A model generated the notes under the pieces. That model saw only the letters and a list, made by a program, of their open reading frames with translations, was not told the DNA's origin and did not search any database. A stretch of 64,000 nucleotides of DNA from the NCBI GenBank assembly GCA_965216255.1, contig OZ244148.1, positions 3,844,001-3,908,000 on the forward strand, given 5' to 3'. This document shows, piece by piece, positions 44,031-53,068 of the stretch. A program made the position numbers and the translations under genes. Every line of letters starts with the position of its first letter. Position 1 is the stretch's first letter. This stretch comes from G965216255 sp965216255. GTDB lineage: Bacteria > Bacteroidota > Rhodothermia > Rhodothermales > Bin80.

Positions 44031-46816
44031 ATACCGAGCCGATCTTGGGCTCCATGCCCACGTTTTCCGAATTCTATCGCGCGATCAACAGCCGACCGCC
44101 ATTTCCGTGGCAGGAACGCCTCGCCAGGCAGGTAGCCCGGGAAGAGAAGTGGCCCTTGGAGATTGGCGTCCCTACCGGACTTGGCAAGACGGCATGCCTG
44201 GATATCGCGATTTGGTGGCTTGCGTCCCAAGCGGATCGTTCTCCGGATAGGCGGACGGCGCCAACCCGAATCTGGTGGCTGGTCAACCGTCGGCTTCTGG
44301 TAGACTCGACCGCCGCACATGCCGAATCTGTCCGCCGGGCGCTTCTGAATTCACAGCCGCATGCAATCGATGGGGAAGCGGCACGCGTGATGTCTGCTGT
44401 GGCCCGCCGCCTCCGCGCGCTCTCAGCCAACAGAAACTCTGACCCGCTGGAAGTGATTCGCCTTCGTGGGGGAGTTCAGTCCAGCCGTCCGTCCGATCCG
44501 TCTGTGCCCGCTGTGCTGCTTTCCACGTTGCCGATGTTCGGCTCGCGTCTCCTGTTTCGTGGCTACGGCTCAAGCCGCACCATGCGGCCCATCGACGCCG
44601 CGCTCAGCGGTACTGACAGCCTAATTCTTGTTGACGAAGCTCATTTGGTCAAGCACTTGGTCCGCCTAGTCCCGAACCTTGCCGAGTGCACGCGCAATGT
44701 CCGGCCCCTCTTGGCCGGAGCAAGAACCAGACCCCAGGTCGTGGCGCTGACCGCTACCGGTGACTCTTCGGTTCAAGACCGCTTCAATCTTGATGCCGAG
44801 GACGAAGCAAATTCCATTGTGCGGCAGCGTCTTGACGCACCTAAGACGATTCGAGTCAGGAGAATGGCGCGCGATGTCGTCAGGGGACTCGTGCAGGAGA
44901 CCCTCTCTATGCTGGAGCAGGCACCTGCGCCGGCGGCATGCCTGGTGTTTGCAAACACACCAGCTACGGCCAGGGCTGTCTACAACGAACTGACCTCCAG
45001 GTCCGGCAAAGACACTGACCACCCGCCCGAAATCGTGCTCCTGACTGGGCGAACACGAGAGCGCGAGGCTGAGAGAACCCGCAGCCGCATCCTGGATCCG
45101 GTCAGCGGCATCCCGGCGTCCCGTGATCCGGCGTCTCCGCGAGACCGACACCTGGTCGTAGTCGCCACGCAGACGCTTGAAGTCGGCGCTGACGTTGACG
45201 CCGAATTCCTGGTGACGGAAACGTGCGGCGTGCGCGCACTGACACAGCGCTTGGGACGTTTGAATCGCCTGGGTCGGTTTGAGCGCGCCGAGTCGGTCTA
45301 TGTTCACGCACCGCCATCGAAGCGAAAGGGCCCGCCGGCGTGGCCTGTCTACGGAACTGAACCGGAAAAGGTGCTCGATCAGCTGGAGAAAGGCCTTGAT
45401 GACGCGGACGCTGTCGACGTGTCTCCGCGCAAGGTCGCAGCCGTGCTCGGAGAGCCCGGGGATGATCCCGGCCGCGCGCCCGAGATCCTGCCGGGTCTTC
45501 TATGGGAGTGGGTGAAGACCACTACACCACCTGAGGGCGAAGCTCCTGTCGAATTGTATTACTCCGGCATTTCCGGCGCTGTCCGTTCCGTGTCCCTGAT
45601 CTGGCGCGCACATGTTCCGGAGCCGGAAGAGCGGCTGTGGCCGCGGGCGACCGACCGCGAAGCGATTTCGGTGCCGATCAGCGAGGTTCGCAAAGTACTC
45701 GATGGCGACGGGAAACTGAGAAGACTCGCACCCGATGGTGTCACCGTAGAGCCTGCGGTCCTGGAGGAGATTCGGCCAGGCGATGTACTTGTTTTGGCCA
45801 CCGACCGTGGACTTCTGGATGAATTCGGGTGGAATCCAGGCTCTTCACTCCAGGTCGTTGACGTGTCTGTTCAGACACACGGCGTACCCCTGCATGCCGA
45901 GGCTTTGAAGCGACTGTGTAGCGTTGATGTAGTCGATCTCGTAAACGTGGCACTCGGGCTTGTCCCCGATGAAGAAGATGTGGACGAGACCGACCAAGCC
46001 GAAGCCGTTGCGCAGATTGTCGAGACGCTTCAGTCCATAACCGCACCCGGATGGGAAGCATCCGAGTGGAACGAAGTTGTTACAAGCATTCGGCCGCAGG
46101 TGATCAGCGCAGCTAAAGAGGTTCCTCGCCTTGCGCTTCGGACACCGGAACTGTCCGGCGGACAGAGCGATGAATTAGACGAGACTTCACTGGCTGAGAG
46201 CGCCGTTGAACTGGAAGCTCACGGTGAGGCCGTTGGAGCCTTTGCAAGGTTGATCGCCGAGCGTATCGGACTCTCCTGTGATTTGACGAGGACTCTTGAA
46301 CTTGCCGGCCGTTTACACGATCTGGGGAAGTCCGAACCACGCTTTCAGCGGTGGCTTGATCCCCTTGCCATATCCCCCACACTCCTCGCAAAGTCCAGCA
46401 CGCCGCGACATTGTTGGGAGGCTGCCCGGAAGGCGGTGGGTTGGCCCAGCGGCGGCCGTCACGAAGCCCTGTCCGCCCGCTTGGTGCGCCACTGGATAAG
46501 AACCTGCGAGCACGACCTCGACCCGGGACTGGCTGAACTGTTGGTCCACCTTGTAATCAGCCATCACGGAAGCGGGCGTCCGCTTATTCCCCCTTCGGAA
46601 GATGATACGTCCGGGCGGGTATCCGCCATGATTTACGGCGATGGTGTAGAAGTATCCGCCAACGTTGGCCGGATCGACTGGGAACAACCATGCAGATTCC
46701 GGCGGCTGCACGATGACTGGGGGCCCTGGAGCCTGGCGCTGCTTGAGGCAATTGTGCGACAGGCGGACCATGCAGTCTCTGCGGGGCTACAAGCGGGATC
46801 GGGAGAGGACCACTGA
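44027..46816 (+). CDS. cas3: CRISPR helicase-nuclease Cas3 (type I-G, C-terminal HD)
   Basis: 929 residues. Superfamily 2 helicase first: Walker A 'GVPTGLGKTACL' at about 47-58, DEAH box 'LILVDEAHLVKH' near 200, 'TATGDSSV' motif III near 243, and helicase C motifs 'TQTLEVGADVDAEFLVTE' and 'LTQRLGRLNRLGR'. The HD nuclease is at the C-terminus: 'AGRLHDLGKSEPRFQRWL' near 762 and 'VISHHGSGRP' near 844. This helicase-then-HD order is a hallmark of subtype I-G/I-U. It unwinds and degrades target DNA after recruitment. The TGA shares a base with the next ATG. Confidence 0.93.
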   Translation: MNTEPILGSMPTFSEFYRAINSRPPFPWQERLARQVAREEKWPLEIGVPTGLGKTACLDIAIWWLASQADRSPDRRTAPTRIWWLVNRRLLVDSTAAHAESVRRALLNSQPHAIDGEAARVMSAVARRLRALSANRNSDPLEVIRLRGGVQSSRPSDPSVPAVLLSTLPMFGSRLLFRGYGSSRTMRPIDAALSGTDSLILVDEAHLVKHLVRLVPNLAECTRNVRPLLAGARTRPQVVALTATGDSSVQDRFNLDAEDEANSIVRQRLDAPKTIRVRRMARDVVRGLVQETLSMLEQAPAPAACLVFANTPATARAVYNELTSRSGKDTDHPPEIVLLTGRTREREAERTRSRILDPVSGIPASRDPASPRDRHLVVVATQTLEVGADVDAEFLVTETCGVRALTQRLGRLNRLGRFERAESVYVHAPPSKRKGPPAWPVYGTEPEKVLDQLEKGLDDADAVDVSPRKVAAVLGEPGDDPGRAPEILPGLLWEWVKTTTPPEGEAPVELYYSGISGAVRSVSLIWRAHVPEPEERLWPRATDREAISVPISEVRKVLDGDGKLRRLAPDGVTVEPAVLEEIRPGDVLVLATDRGLLDEFGWNPGSSLQVVDVSVQTHGVPLHAEALKRLCSVDVVDLVNVALGLVPDEEDVDETDQAEAVAQIVETLQSITAPGWEASEWNEVVTSIRPQVISAAKEVPRLALRTPELSGGQSDELDETSLAESAVELEAHGEAVGAFARLIAERIGLSCDLTRTLELAGRLHDLGKSEPRFQRWLDPLAISPTLLAKSSTPRHCWEAARKAVGWPSGGRHEALSARLVRHWIRTCEHDLDPGLAELLVHLVISHHGSGRPLIPPSEDDTSGRVSAMIYGDGVEVSANVGRIDWEQPCRFRRLHDDWGPWSLALLEAIVRQADHAVSAGLQAGSGEDH

Positions 46817-47715
46817 TGGTGGAGATGATCTGTTCGGGCTTGCCGGCATCATGGGTGAATGCCTGGTTGGCAGCGGTAGGAGCGACTCAGCTCGAGCCGA
46901 GCCTCAAATTGCGCTGGACGCCAGACAAATTGCCGCGAGCCGTGTTGTGCGCCGAAAGCGTGCCCCCCGCCAAACTTCTGGCTGACGCTTGGCCCACCGT
47001 CGAGATGCTGAAAGACCTGCCGATTGCGGAAACCTGGCGGGGCACGACTCCCGTTCGAAGGAAGGTTTCCGTCGACGAATTCATTGCTCGAACCAAGGCC
47101 GCTCGTTCTGCTGACCAGGCGTGGACACTGTCGTCCACCATTACGGATCTGCATGTCACAGCCGACGGCGAGGTGTCCCACGCTCCCTTCGACCCGTCCG
47201 GTCCAGGCACAATCAAGTGGCTGCATCATCGACTGCTGAAGGTGCACGGAGAAGTTAATCCAACGGTTGAGCGATTGGTCGACTCATTGCGTGGAACTGC
47301 GAACCGGGTCAAAGGCAATGGGCTCGGGTTTGACATCACGCGTCTGGCTTCACAAGCGGACAAAACGGCTAACCGGGTTGATCCGGTCATCGAGGTTCTC
47401 TCGTTCTTCGGCCTTGCCCTGCTCCCGTTCCGCGGCACCGGTACTGACGCCCGTGTCAACAAGTCGGTTCGTTCGCTGGCCTGCCAGCGTGGATGGAAGC
47501 GAGTTGCAACCGACCAAGCCGGACAATCTTTTGTGTGGCCCGTATGGACACAGCCGCTTGCCTTCTACGGAATCGACGCTCTGCTGGACATCTGGAATTG
47601 GAGGGATCGAAGTGGCTGGGCAAGTGTCGGGGTTTATGATGGATGGCGTACCGTCAGATACCGGAAACGAGGAACCGGAGACACAACCAGGGCCTTTGGA
47701 GCGGAGAGACTTTGA
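46816..47715 (+). CDS. Small type I-G subunit (Cas8g2/Csb3-like or Cas3-extension family)
   Basis: 299 residues. The N-terminal 'GLPASWVNAWLAAVGATQLEP' and 'LKLRWTPDKLPRAVL' resemble the start of type I-G large-subunit proteins (Csx17/Csb3). A C-terminal 'SFFGLALLPFRGTGTDA' and 'WPVWTQPLAFYGIDALLDI' follow. It is far shorter than Csx17 (about 700 residues or more) and no other large subunit is in the operon. Its position right after cas3 also fits the protein known as the Cas3-extension family. I cannot separate the two options by eye. It starts in the cas3 stop (TGATG) and its own stop overlaps the cas4 ATG. If it serves as Cas8, it should recognise the PAM and target. Confidence 0.65.
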   Translation: MVEMICSGLPASWVNAWLAAVGATQLEPSLKLRWTPDKLPRAVLCAESVPPAKLLADAWPTVEMLKDLPIAETWRGTTPVRRKVSVDEFIARTKAARSADQAWTLSSTITDLHVTADGEVSHAPFDPSGPGTIKWLHHRLLKVHGEVNPTVERLVDSLRGTANRVKGNGLGFDITRLASQADKTANRVDPVIEVLSFFGLALLPFRGTGTDARVNKSVRSLACQRGWKRVATDQAGQSFVWPVWTQPLAFYGIDALLDIWNWRDRSGWASVGVYDGWRTVRYRKRGTGDTTRAFGAERL

Positions 47716-48329
47716 TGGAAGACCTTGTAATTCCGATCTCGGCCATTGAACACTTTGCCTACTGTCCGAGGCAATGCGCCCTGATTCACGGCGACGGCGT
47801 TTGGGCCGACAACGCACATACCGTGCTGGGGTCTCGCGCTCACCGGCGAGTCGACTCGGGCAAGGCTCGCCGTGAGCGTGGGAAGCTCGTTCTACGTGCG
47901 ATACCGCTGTGGTCAGAGAAGTTGGGGCTCTCTGGTCGGGCGGATGCGGTCGAATTCGTCGGCGATGTGGTCCGTCCGGTGGAGTATAAGTCCGGCGTTC
48001 GTCATGGAACGGCGGCGGAGCTGCAGGTTTGTGCTCAAGCCATGTGTCTTGAAGAGATGCTTGGGGTAGAGATACCCGAGGCAGCGGTGTGGTATGGCGG
48101 TCCCCGGCGACGGCTCAGCGTAACCCTTTCGATCGATCTGCGGAACCAGGTGCGGGAGGCCGTCACCCGTATCCGCGCTCAACTGCAGTCAGGCCAACTC
48201 CCGGAAGCCCCTAACGACGAGCGTTGCCGGGAATGTCAGCTAAGACCTCACTGTTTGCCCAAGCTGACAAACGATCCCGAAAGAATCAAGCGATACTTAC
48301 AAACACAGGTTTTCGGTTGCGTTACCTGA
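47715..48329 (+). CDS. cas4: CRISPR adaptation exonuclease Cas4
   Basis: 204 residues from the ATG at 47715 overlapping the previous TGA; an upstream ATG at 47643 is ignored. RecB-type nuclease motifs: 'LGSRAHRRVDS', 'GRADAVEFVG' (Asp) and 'PVEYKSGVRH' (Glu-x-Lys). Iron-sulfur cysteines: one in 'FAYCPRQCAL' and three in 'CRECQLRPHC' at the C-terminus. It trims new spacers and selects PAMs with Cas1-Cas2. In many I-G systems cas4 and cas1 are fused; here they are separate, overlapping by about 13 nt. Confidence 0.93.
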   Translation: MEDLVIPISAIEHFAYCPRQCALIHGDGVWADNAHTVLGSRAHRRVDSGKARRERGKLVLRAIPLWSEKLGLSGRADAVEFVGDVVRPVEYKSGVRHGTAAELQVCAQAMCLEEMLGVEIPEAAVWYGGPRRRLSVTLSIDLRNQVREAVTRIRAQLQSGQLPEAPNDERCRECQLRPHCLPKLTNDPERIKRYLQTQVFGCVT

Positions 48330-49333
48330 ACACTGTTTACATTCGCAGTCATCGTGCTCGCGTAAAGAGTCGCCGCGGCGCGCTCCTGGTAGCTTCACCG
48401 GACGGTCACCAGCGCATTCCGTTGGAGGCTGTAGACGCCGTGGTATTACTGGGAGGCGGACAGATCACTACACAGGCATTGGAGGCATGTGTCCGGCGCG
48501 GTGTTCGTGTTGCAGCATTGCGCCGGGGAGGCTCAACACGTTTCGTGGTTGGCCAGCCCACGGGCGGCAATGTCCACCTGCGCCTGGCTCTGTACCGTGC
48601 GGTCGATGATGAACAACTCTCTCTGTCCCTGTCCAAGGCCATCGTTGCCGCCAAGCTTCAGAACAGCCGAAGAGTGGTTGCACGCTGGAGCCGGGACGCA
48701 AAGGATGCTGCGCTTGCAGCTGAGTTGGTCAGCCGATCCTCTGATATTCTGGCGCGCGTCGCCAAACTGCCCGAGGCTTCGACAGCGAACCATGTGCGCG
48801 GAATCGAAGGAGACGCGGCCAGGATCTATTTCGGCGCGGTCCGTCGAGCCCTTGCAAATTGCAAACTTCAGTTCTCGGGAAGGCAGAGGAGGCCGCCCAG
48901 AGACCCGGTAAACGCGATGCTCAGCTTTTGCTACGGGCTTATGCTTACCGAGTTCATCGGATCTATTGAGGCGGTCGGCTTGGACCACCAAATGGGTTTC
49001 TTTCACCGGCCACGGTCAGGAAGAGCCTCGCTTGCGCTTGACCTTGCCGAAGAGCTTCGTCCACTTACCGACCGGTTCGTTGTCTCACTGATTCGCCGTC
49101 ATCAAGTCGCACCGGACAGTTTTGTCAAGATGCCCGGAGGTGCAGTGTACCTGAGCGACGACGGAAGGAAGGTGCTCATCCAGGAGTGGGAGCGCCACAA
49201 GGAAGTAGAACTTCAACACACCGTACTGGGACGCCGTGTCGGTCGATGGGCGGTCCCCTCGATTCAGGCGACTCTTTTGGCACGGTACCTCCGGGGAGAC
49301 CTGCCAGCGTATCCACCGTTTGTGATGACATGA
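48317..49333 (+). CDS. cas1: CRISPR integrase Cas1
   Basis: About 338 residues if started at the TTG at 48317 (then RYLNTVYIRSHRARV). An ATG at 48224 would add 31 residues of non-Cas1 sequence inside cas4. Active-site residues of the family: Glu in 'HVRGIEGDAARIYFGAV', His in 'DHQMGFFHRPRSGR' and Asp/Glu in 'LALDLAEELRPL'. The N-terminal beta domain reads 'IPLEAVDAVVLLGGGQITTQ'. It integrates spacers with Cas2. The end lies 6 nt before the cas2 ATG. Confidence 0.93.
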   Translation: MRYLNTVYIRSHRARVKSRRGALLVASPDGHQRIPLEAVDAVVLLGGGQITTQALEACVRRGVRVAALRRGGSTRFVVGQPTGGNVHLRLALYRAVDDEQLSLSLSKAIVAAKLQNSRRVVARWSRDAKDAALAAELVSRSSDILARVAKLPEASTANHVRGIEGDAARIYFGAVRRALANCKLQFSGRQRRPPRDPVNAMLSFCYGLMLTEFIGSIEAVGLDHQMGFFHRPRSGRASLALDLAEELRPLTDRFVVSLIRRHQVAPDSFVKMPGGAVYLSDDGRKVLIQEWERHKEVELQHTVLGRRVGRWAVPSIQATLLARYLRGDLPAYPPFVMT

Positions 49334-49339
49334 GTTGCG

Positions 49340-49630
49340 ATGGACGTTCTGATCACCTACGACATTGCGGATACGGAGGGACAGGGTGCCAAACGGCTAA
49401 GGAAGATCGCGCAGGTATGCGAAAAATACGGGGTACGGGTCCAGTTCTCGGTTTTCGAGTGTCGCTTGTCCCCAAGCCGCATGGCACGGATGCTGGGGGA
49501 AATGCAGGATGTGATTGACGAACGAGTGGACTCCGTGATCGTATACAAGTTCAAGGGTCGGATTACTGAGGCTCGGACTCGATTCGGCCGGGCCGGTTAT
49601 CACGAGCCCGGAGAGCCCTGGATCCTCTGA
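49340..49630 (+). CDS. cas2: CRISPR adaptation protein Cas2
   Basis: 96 residues, standard length. A ferredoxin-like fold with the early Asp in 'VLITYDIADT', 'GVRVQFSVFECRLSPSRM' and 'VIVYKFKG'. It bridges Cas1 dimers during spacer integration. It is the last cas gene, 195 bp before the first repeat. Confidence 0.95.
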   Translation: MDVLITYDIADTEGQGAKRLRKIAQVCEKYGVRVQFSVFECRLSPSRMARMLGEMQDVIDERVDSVIVYKFKGRITEARTRFGRAGYHEPGEPWIL

Positions 49631-49825
49631 AACAGGAATGCGAACCCTCGGTGATTCGAAGAGCCTGCTTGCGCGAAGTTGGCGTCTGAACAGTTTCCGG
49701 GAATACTCTGTTGGCCTGTAGCGACATTCTACTCCGAAAAGGCCAAATCCGTGTCGGGACAGACTTAAGTAGGTGCACAATGGAGGGCGCATTCCGGCTA
49801 TGTACGCGCTCCAAGTCCATTAGCA
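49631..49825 (+). promoter_or_regulatory. CRISPR leader
   Basis: The 195 bp between cas2 and the first repeat. It is the leader side because the far end of the array (54162-54198) carries the degenerate repeat. It should hold the array promoter and integration anchoring site. No clear TAnnTTTG was found; it is not strongly AT-rich. Confidence 0.7.
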
Positions 49826-50409
49826 GTGTCGCCGGGGTCTCGGCTCCGGCCTTCGTTGAGCGTCGATTGTACTGGGATGCGCTGTAATCACCACGCAGGT
49901 GTCGCCGGGGTCTCGGCTCCGGCCTTCGTTGAGCGTAGCCCATATTAGCGGCACCCCCTACCGGCCCGCCTGTGTCGCCGGGGTCTCGGCTCCGGCCTTC
50001 GTTGAGCGTGTCGCTGGTGCGCTGAGAATCTTCGACACTACGCAGGTGTCGCCGGGGTCTCGGCTCCGGCCTTCGTTGAGCGGACCTATTCTGACGCTTA
50101 CTATCTCATCACTTCCTGTGTCGCCGGGGTCTCGGCTCCGGCCTTCGTTGAGCGTTGAAAACGTCACCGCGCTTGGCCGTGGTGACATCGTGTCGCCGGG
50201 GTCTCGGCTCCGGCCTTCGTTGAGCGTCTACCACATTGGCATAGTCGAAGTCAACTTCCAAGTGTCGCCGGGGTCTCGGCTCCGGCCTTCGTTGAGCGTT
50301 GGTTGACGTTGACCCTATTTCGGCTACAGACCCGTGTCGCCGGGGTCTCGGCTCCGGCCTTCGTTGAGCGATCAAAGCCCGAACACGAGGCACCTTCCGA
50401 AGCCTAGTG
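49826..50409 (+). CRISPR. CRISPR array, leader-proximal segment (8 repeats)
   Basis: Eight perfect 37-bp repeats beginning GTGTCGCCGGGG and ending TTCGTTGAGCG, starting at 49826, 49899, 49972, 50046, 50118, 50190, 50262 and 50334. Spacers 1-7 are 35-37 nt. Spacer 8 (50371-50406, 36 nt) is followed by only GTG, the first three bases of repeat 9, before the IS4 element. The repeat has an inner stem, GCCGGGG pairing with CTCCGGC (one G-T), over a 6-nt loop. Confidence 0.97.
50402..50409. repeat. Target-site duplication, left copy (8 bp)
   Basis: GCCTAGTG, repeated exactly at 53061-53068 on the other side of the IS4 element. The first five bases come from spacer 8 and the last three from repeat 9. 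Confidence 0.9.
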
Positions 50410-53060
50410 CTACCCTTGGTCCACTTCTCGGACTTGACATAATGTCGCATCTTTGATTTTCCGGCCTGTTTAGCAGAATTGCGATCTTGCCTGGGAGGTC
50501 AGGACGCAGCCACTTTGGCCGTGGAACTTGGATTCAATGCCCGGAATATGGGCGGTAGAACGGCTTGGTCTTTCGAAAGAGGGCCAAGCTCGAATGCATA
50601 TCGATATAGCGCTTTCGGGGCATTATGGTGCCTGAGCGTTGTCTGTTCTGTCCCGTTTTCCTCCAATTTGTTCCCTTTGTCACTCGCACGCCCGGTGCTA
50701 TTCCCGCTGAACAGGCACTGCTGTCGCCTTGCTCAGGTACTGCTCCGCAGCAACGAACTCGGCCCCTATTTCCAGGCGGCTGTAGCCGCGCCACATGATC
50801 TTGACCCCCGGCGGCGGGTCATTCTTCCGGTTCATGTAACCGCCCAGGATAGCCATCACCAGGATCGCCGAAGCCAGATCCTTGGGAAGCGGCAGGCGGT
50901 AGCGGTGGGCATAGGCCTCAAGCGCACGCAGCTCCGTGTCCGTAAACAGGATCTGGGCCTCGGCCTCTGGCACCTCGCGCCTCAATAGCGTCATCAACAG
51001 CAGGCGCCAGGCCATCACGGCATAGATGGTAATGGCGCAGTGTAGGCTGCTGGCCTTTTGCATGCTCAACTCCTCCACCTTGCACCCGCTCTTGAGTACC
51101 CGAAAGGCGTCTTCAATGCGCCACCGCTGCGCGTAATAGTCCACCATCTTCAGGGCCTCCTCGCGCGTAGTTACCTCCACGGTTGTGAGCAAATACCACT
51201 CTATAGGCGTCTCTGCCTCCGGAGGCGCCTCCTCACGGAGGTGAATGCCACTTACCCGCACCGCCTCGCCCGTGAAGCCGTCTGTGGGACGAAGAGCCAG
51301 CTGGCGGTAGCGCACCGCCATGCGCGCCATGCGGCCCCCTCGTTTCTCATGCAGCAGACGGCCCGACTTCTCGCGGCGGCTCAGACGGGCTATGGGCACC
51401 TCTACGAATCCGTCCGGGGCACCCCCGCGCATGGACGCAAACAGCTTCTGCTTCCCTGCCAGGATGCGATCCACCTTGGCCCGCACCAACACGTGGGTCC
51501 GCCGCTGACTCCGCCACGCCTCGAAGACGGCAAACATGTCCCCTTCCCGGTCCATGACGCTGATCACGCGTGTCCTGCCACTGAGATGCGAGGCCGCCTC
51601 GACCGTGTCGTTGAATCCGTCTACCCAGCGCTGCGTTGCTGGCTTGTGGGGCCCTTTCTCGGGCGCATACGCACAGCGCAACAGCCCCAGCGGCAACCCC
51701 TCTGCACTCAGGGCCAGCGTAGCGTGCAAACGCACACCCTGGGCCTTCGCTGTGGTCTGGTTGCTACCGATCACCTCTAGACCCTCGCATTTCGGACGCG
51801 TACTGTAGGTGATGATCGTCTCGTCCTCTACGCACAATACCGTCGTCTGCGTACGCATCCGCTCTATCGTACGCATCCGATGCGGTTCCAGGATCTTCTT
51901 TGGTGTAACCTTCTTGCTGTTAACCTTCTCTATGAAGCGATAATACCCCTTTACCGCTGCACTCTCGACCTCGATGCCTGCCGTCATGGGCTCTCCCGGT
52001 GTTCGGGCCAATATAGCGACACTCTGGACCAGGCGGTCCGTGCGCCGCTTGTCCCCCAGCGGCGCGCCGCCAAACTCCTGCTGCGCCCAAGTGTCGCTGC
52101 ACAGTCCCGCACCCACTTCCAGCCGGGGGTAGGCCTCTACATGCGGCACCCCGAGACGCGCGCGCCAGCGGCGATCCAACTCAAAGACGAAGACCGCCTT
52201 CTTCGAAGTGGTGCACGCCTTGGTGCGGGCATGCCGGCCCCGACCGGAGGTCTTGCCCACATACAGGAAGCCCGCCGCCCGGAAACACGTCCCCCGCTGA
52301 TCGGGCCCCACAAACGTCTCCACCACCCACGGACGATACCCGTAGCGCTGGAAAAAGTCCTGTAGCAATCGCCTCAGCACCTTCCCCAAAAGATGACTGG
52401 CCAGGTTCTTGCACCGGATCTCCGGTCGAATCAAGAACCGGTTCAGTCCCACAACGTAGTGCAGATGCTTCTGGCGCTGCTCCTCTGACCAGGCCATCCA
52501 CGCATCGCGCGGCCCAAGATACAGGGCGGAAGCCGCAAAGCCGATCGCCCCCAGATAGCCGTGCTCGCTCCGAAAGAGATACCGCAGTTGTGCCCCCGCG
52601 AACTTCGTCGCACCCTGCGGATGCTCTGTGGCCATGAGCGTGTTCCAGATGGCGCGCTGCGCGTCGTCTTCGACCAGCTCCAGTTCCAACCCCCTGATAT
52701 CCCTGAGTGAAGCGGGCACATCCTCTGCCTCTGGCACCGGCTGGTCCAAAAGACGTGCATTACTGCCTTGGATGCAGCGCTTAGGCGCCGGCAATGACAG
52801 CCTGCCCTCGGATTCCAATGTCCTTAGTGCCTTCAGACACCCGGCTTGCTGCGGCTGCCCCTTCACATCATGGAATCTGAAAGCCTCGCAGACGCGGCGA
52901 CTCAGCGCCGTCCGGCCCGCGTCGGGGTGTGCATCCATCACCCGCTCAAGCCGTGTTTCCGAAGACCGCAGTGTCCGCAGGATCTGATTTTGGGCAGTCA
53001 TGCGGCCAATCTACGCGGCACAAATCACAATGTCAAGTCACAAATGTGGGTAAAGGGTAG
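50410..53060 (-). mobile_element. IS4-family element inserted in the CRISPR array
   Basis: 2651 bp between the two 8-bp duplications. Inverted ends: left CTACCCTTGGTCCACTTCTC..., right read inward CTACCCTTTACCCACATTTG..., both leading into GACTTGACAT. The single gene runs against the array direction. Intact gene, exact duplication and clean ends point to a recent insertion. Confidence 0.93.
50698..53001 (-). CDS. IS4-family transposase with DruA (DUF4338)-like N-terminal domain
   Basis: 767 residues, intact. Residues about 95-285 follow the DruA/DUF4338 pattern: 'YLGAIGFAASALYLGPRDAW' (149-168), 'RFLIRPEIRCKNLASHLL' (188-205), 'WVVETFV' (225-231) and 'GTCFRAAGFLYVGKTSGRG' (237-255). Residues about 303-360 are a Tn5-type DNA-binding domain ('WAQQEFGGAPLGDKRRTDRL'). 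Then comes the DDE core: Asp in 'VLCVEDETII' near 397, Asp in 'ISVMDREGDMFAVF' near 479, and the YREK motif in 'YYAQRWRIEDAFRVLKSG'. It cuts and moves its own element. DruA is a core protein of Druantia anti-phage systems; here the domain is part of a transposase and no other Druantia gene is present. Confidence 0.85.
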   Translation of the reverse strand: MTAQNQILRTLRSSETRLERVMDAHPDAGRTALSRRVCEAFRFHDVKGQPQQAGCLKALRTLESEGRLSLPAPKRCIQGSNARLLDQPVPEAEDVPASLRDIRGLELELVEDDAQRAIWNTLMATEHPQGATKFAGAQLRYLFRSEHGYLGAIGFAASALYLGPRDAWMAWSEEQRQKHLHYVVGLNRFLIRPEIRCKNLASHLLGKVLRRLLQDFFQRYGYRPWVVETFVGPDQRGTCFRAAGFLYVGKTSGRGRHARTKACTTSKKAVFVFELDRRWRARLGVPHVEAYPRLEVGAGLCSDTWAQQEFGGAPLGDKRRTDRLVQSVAILARTPGEPMTAGIEVESAAVKGYYRFIEKVNSKKVTPKKILEPHRMRTIERMRTQTTVLCVEDETIITYSTRPKCEGLEVIGSNQTTAKAQGVRLHATLALSAEGLPLGLLRCAYAPEKGPHKPATQRWVDGFNDTVEAASHLSGRTRVISVMDREGDMFAVFEAWRSQRRTHVLVRAKVDRILAGKQKLFASMRGGAPDGFVEVPIARLSRREKSGRLLHEKRGGRMARMAVRYRQLALRPTDGFTGEAVRVSGIHLREEAPPEAETPIEWYLLTTVEVTTREEALKMVDYYAQRWRIEDAFRVLKSGCKVEELSMQKASSLHCAITIYAVMAWRLLLMTLLRREVPEAEAQILFTDTELRALEAYAHRYRLPLPKDLASAILVMAILGGYMNRKNDPPPGVKIMWRGYSRLEIGAEFVAAEQYLSKATAVPVQRE

Positions 53061-53068
53061 GCCTAGTG
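53061..53068. repeat. Target-site duplication, right copy (8 bp)
   Basis: GCCTAGTG, matching 50402-50409. Repeat 9 starts within it at 53066. Confidence 0.9.

Noticed and set aside
50698..53001. A Druantia defence system in the island
   Set aside because: Only the DruA-like domain is present, inside a transposase; no druB, druC, druD or the large druE helicase is in the window.
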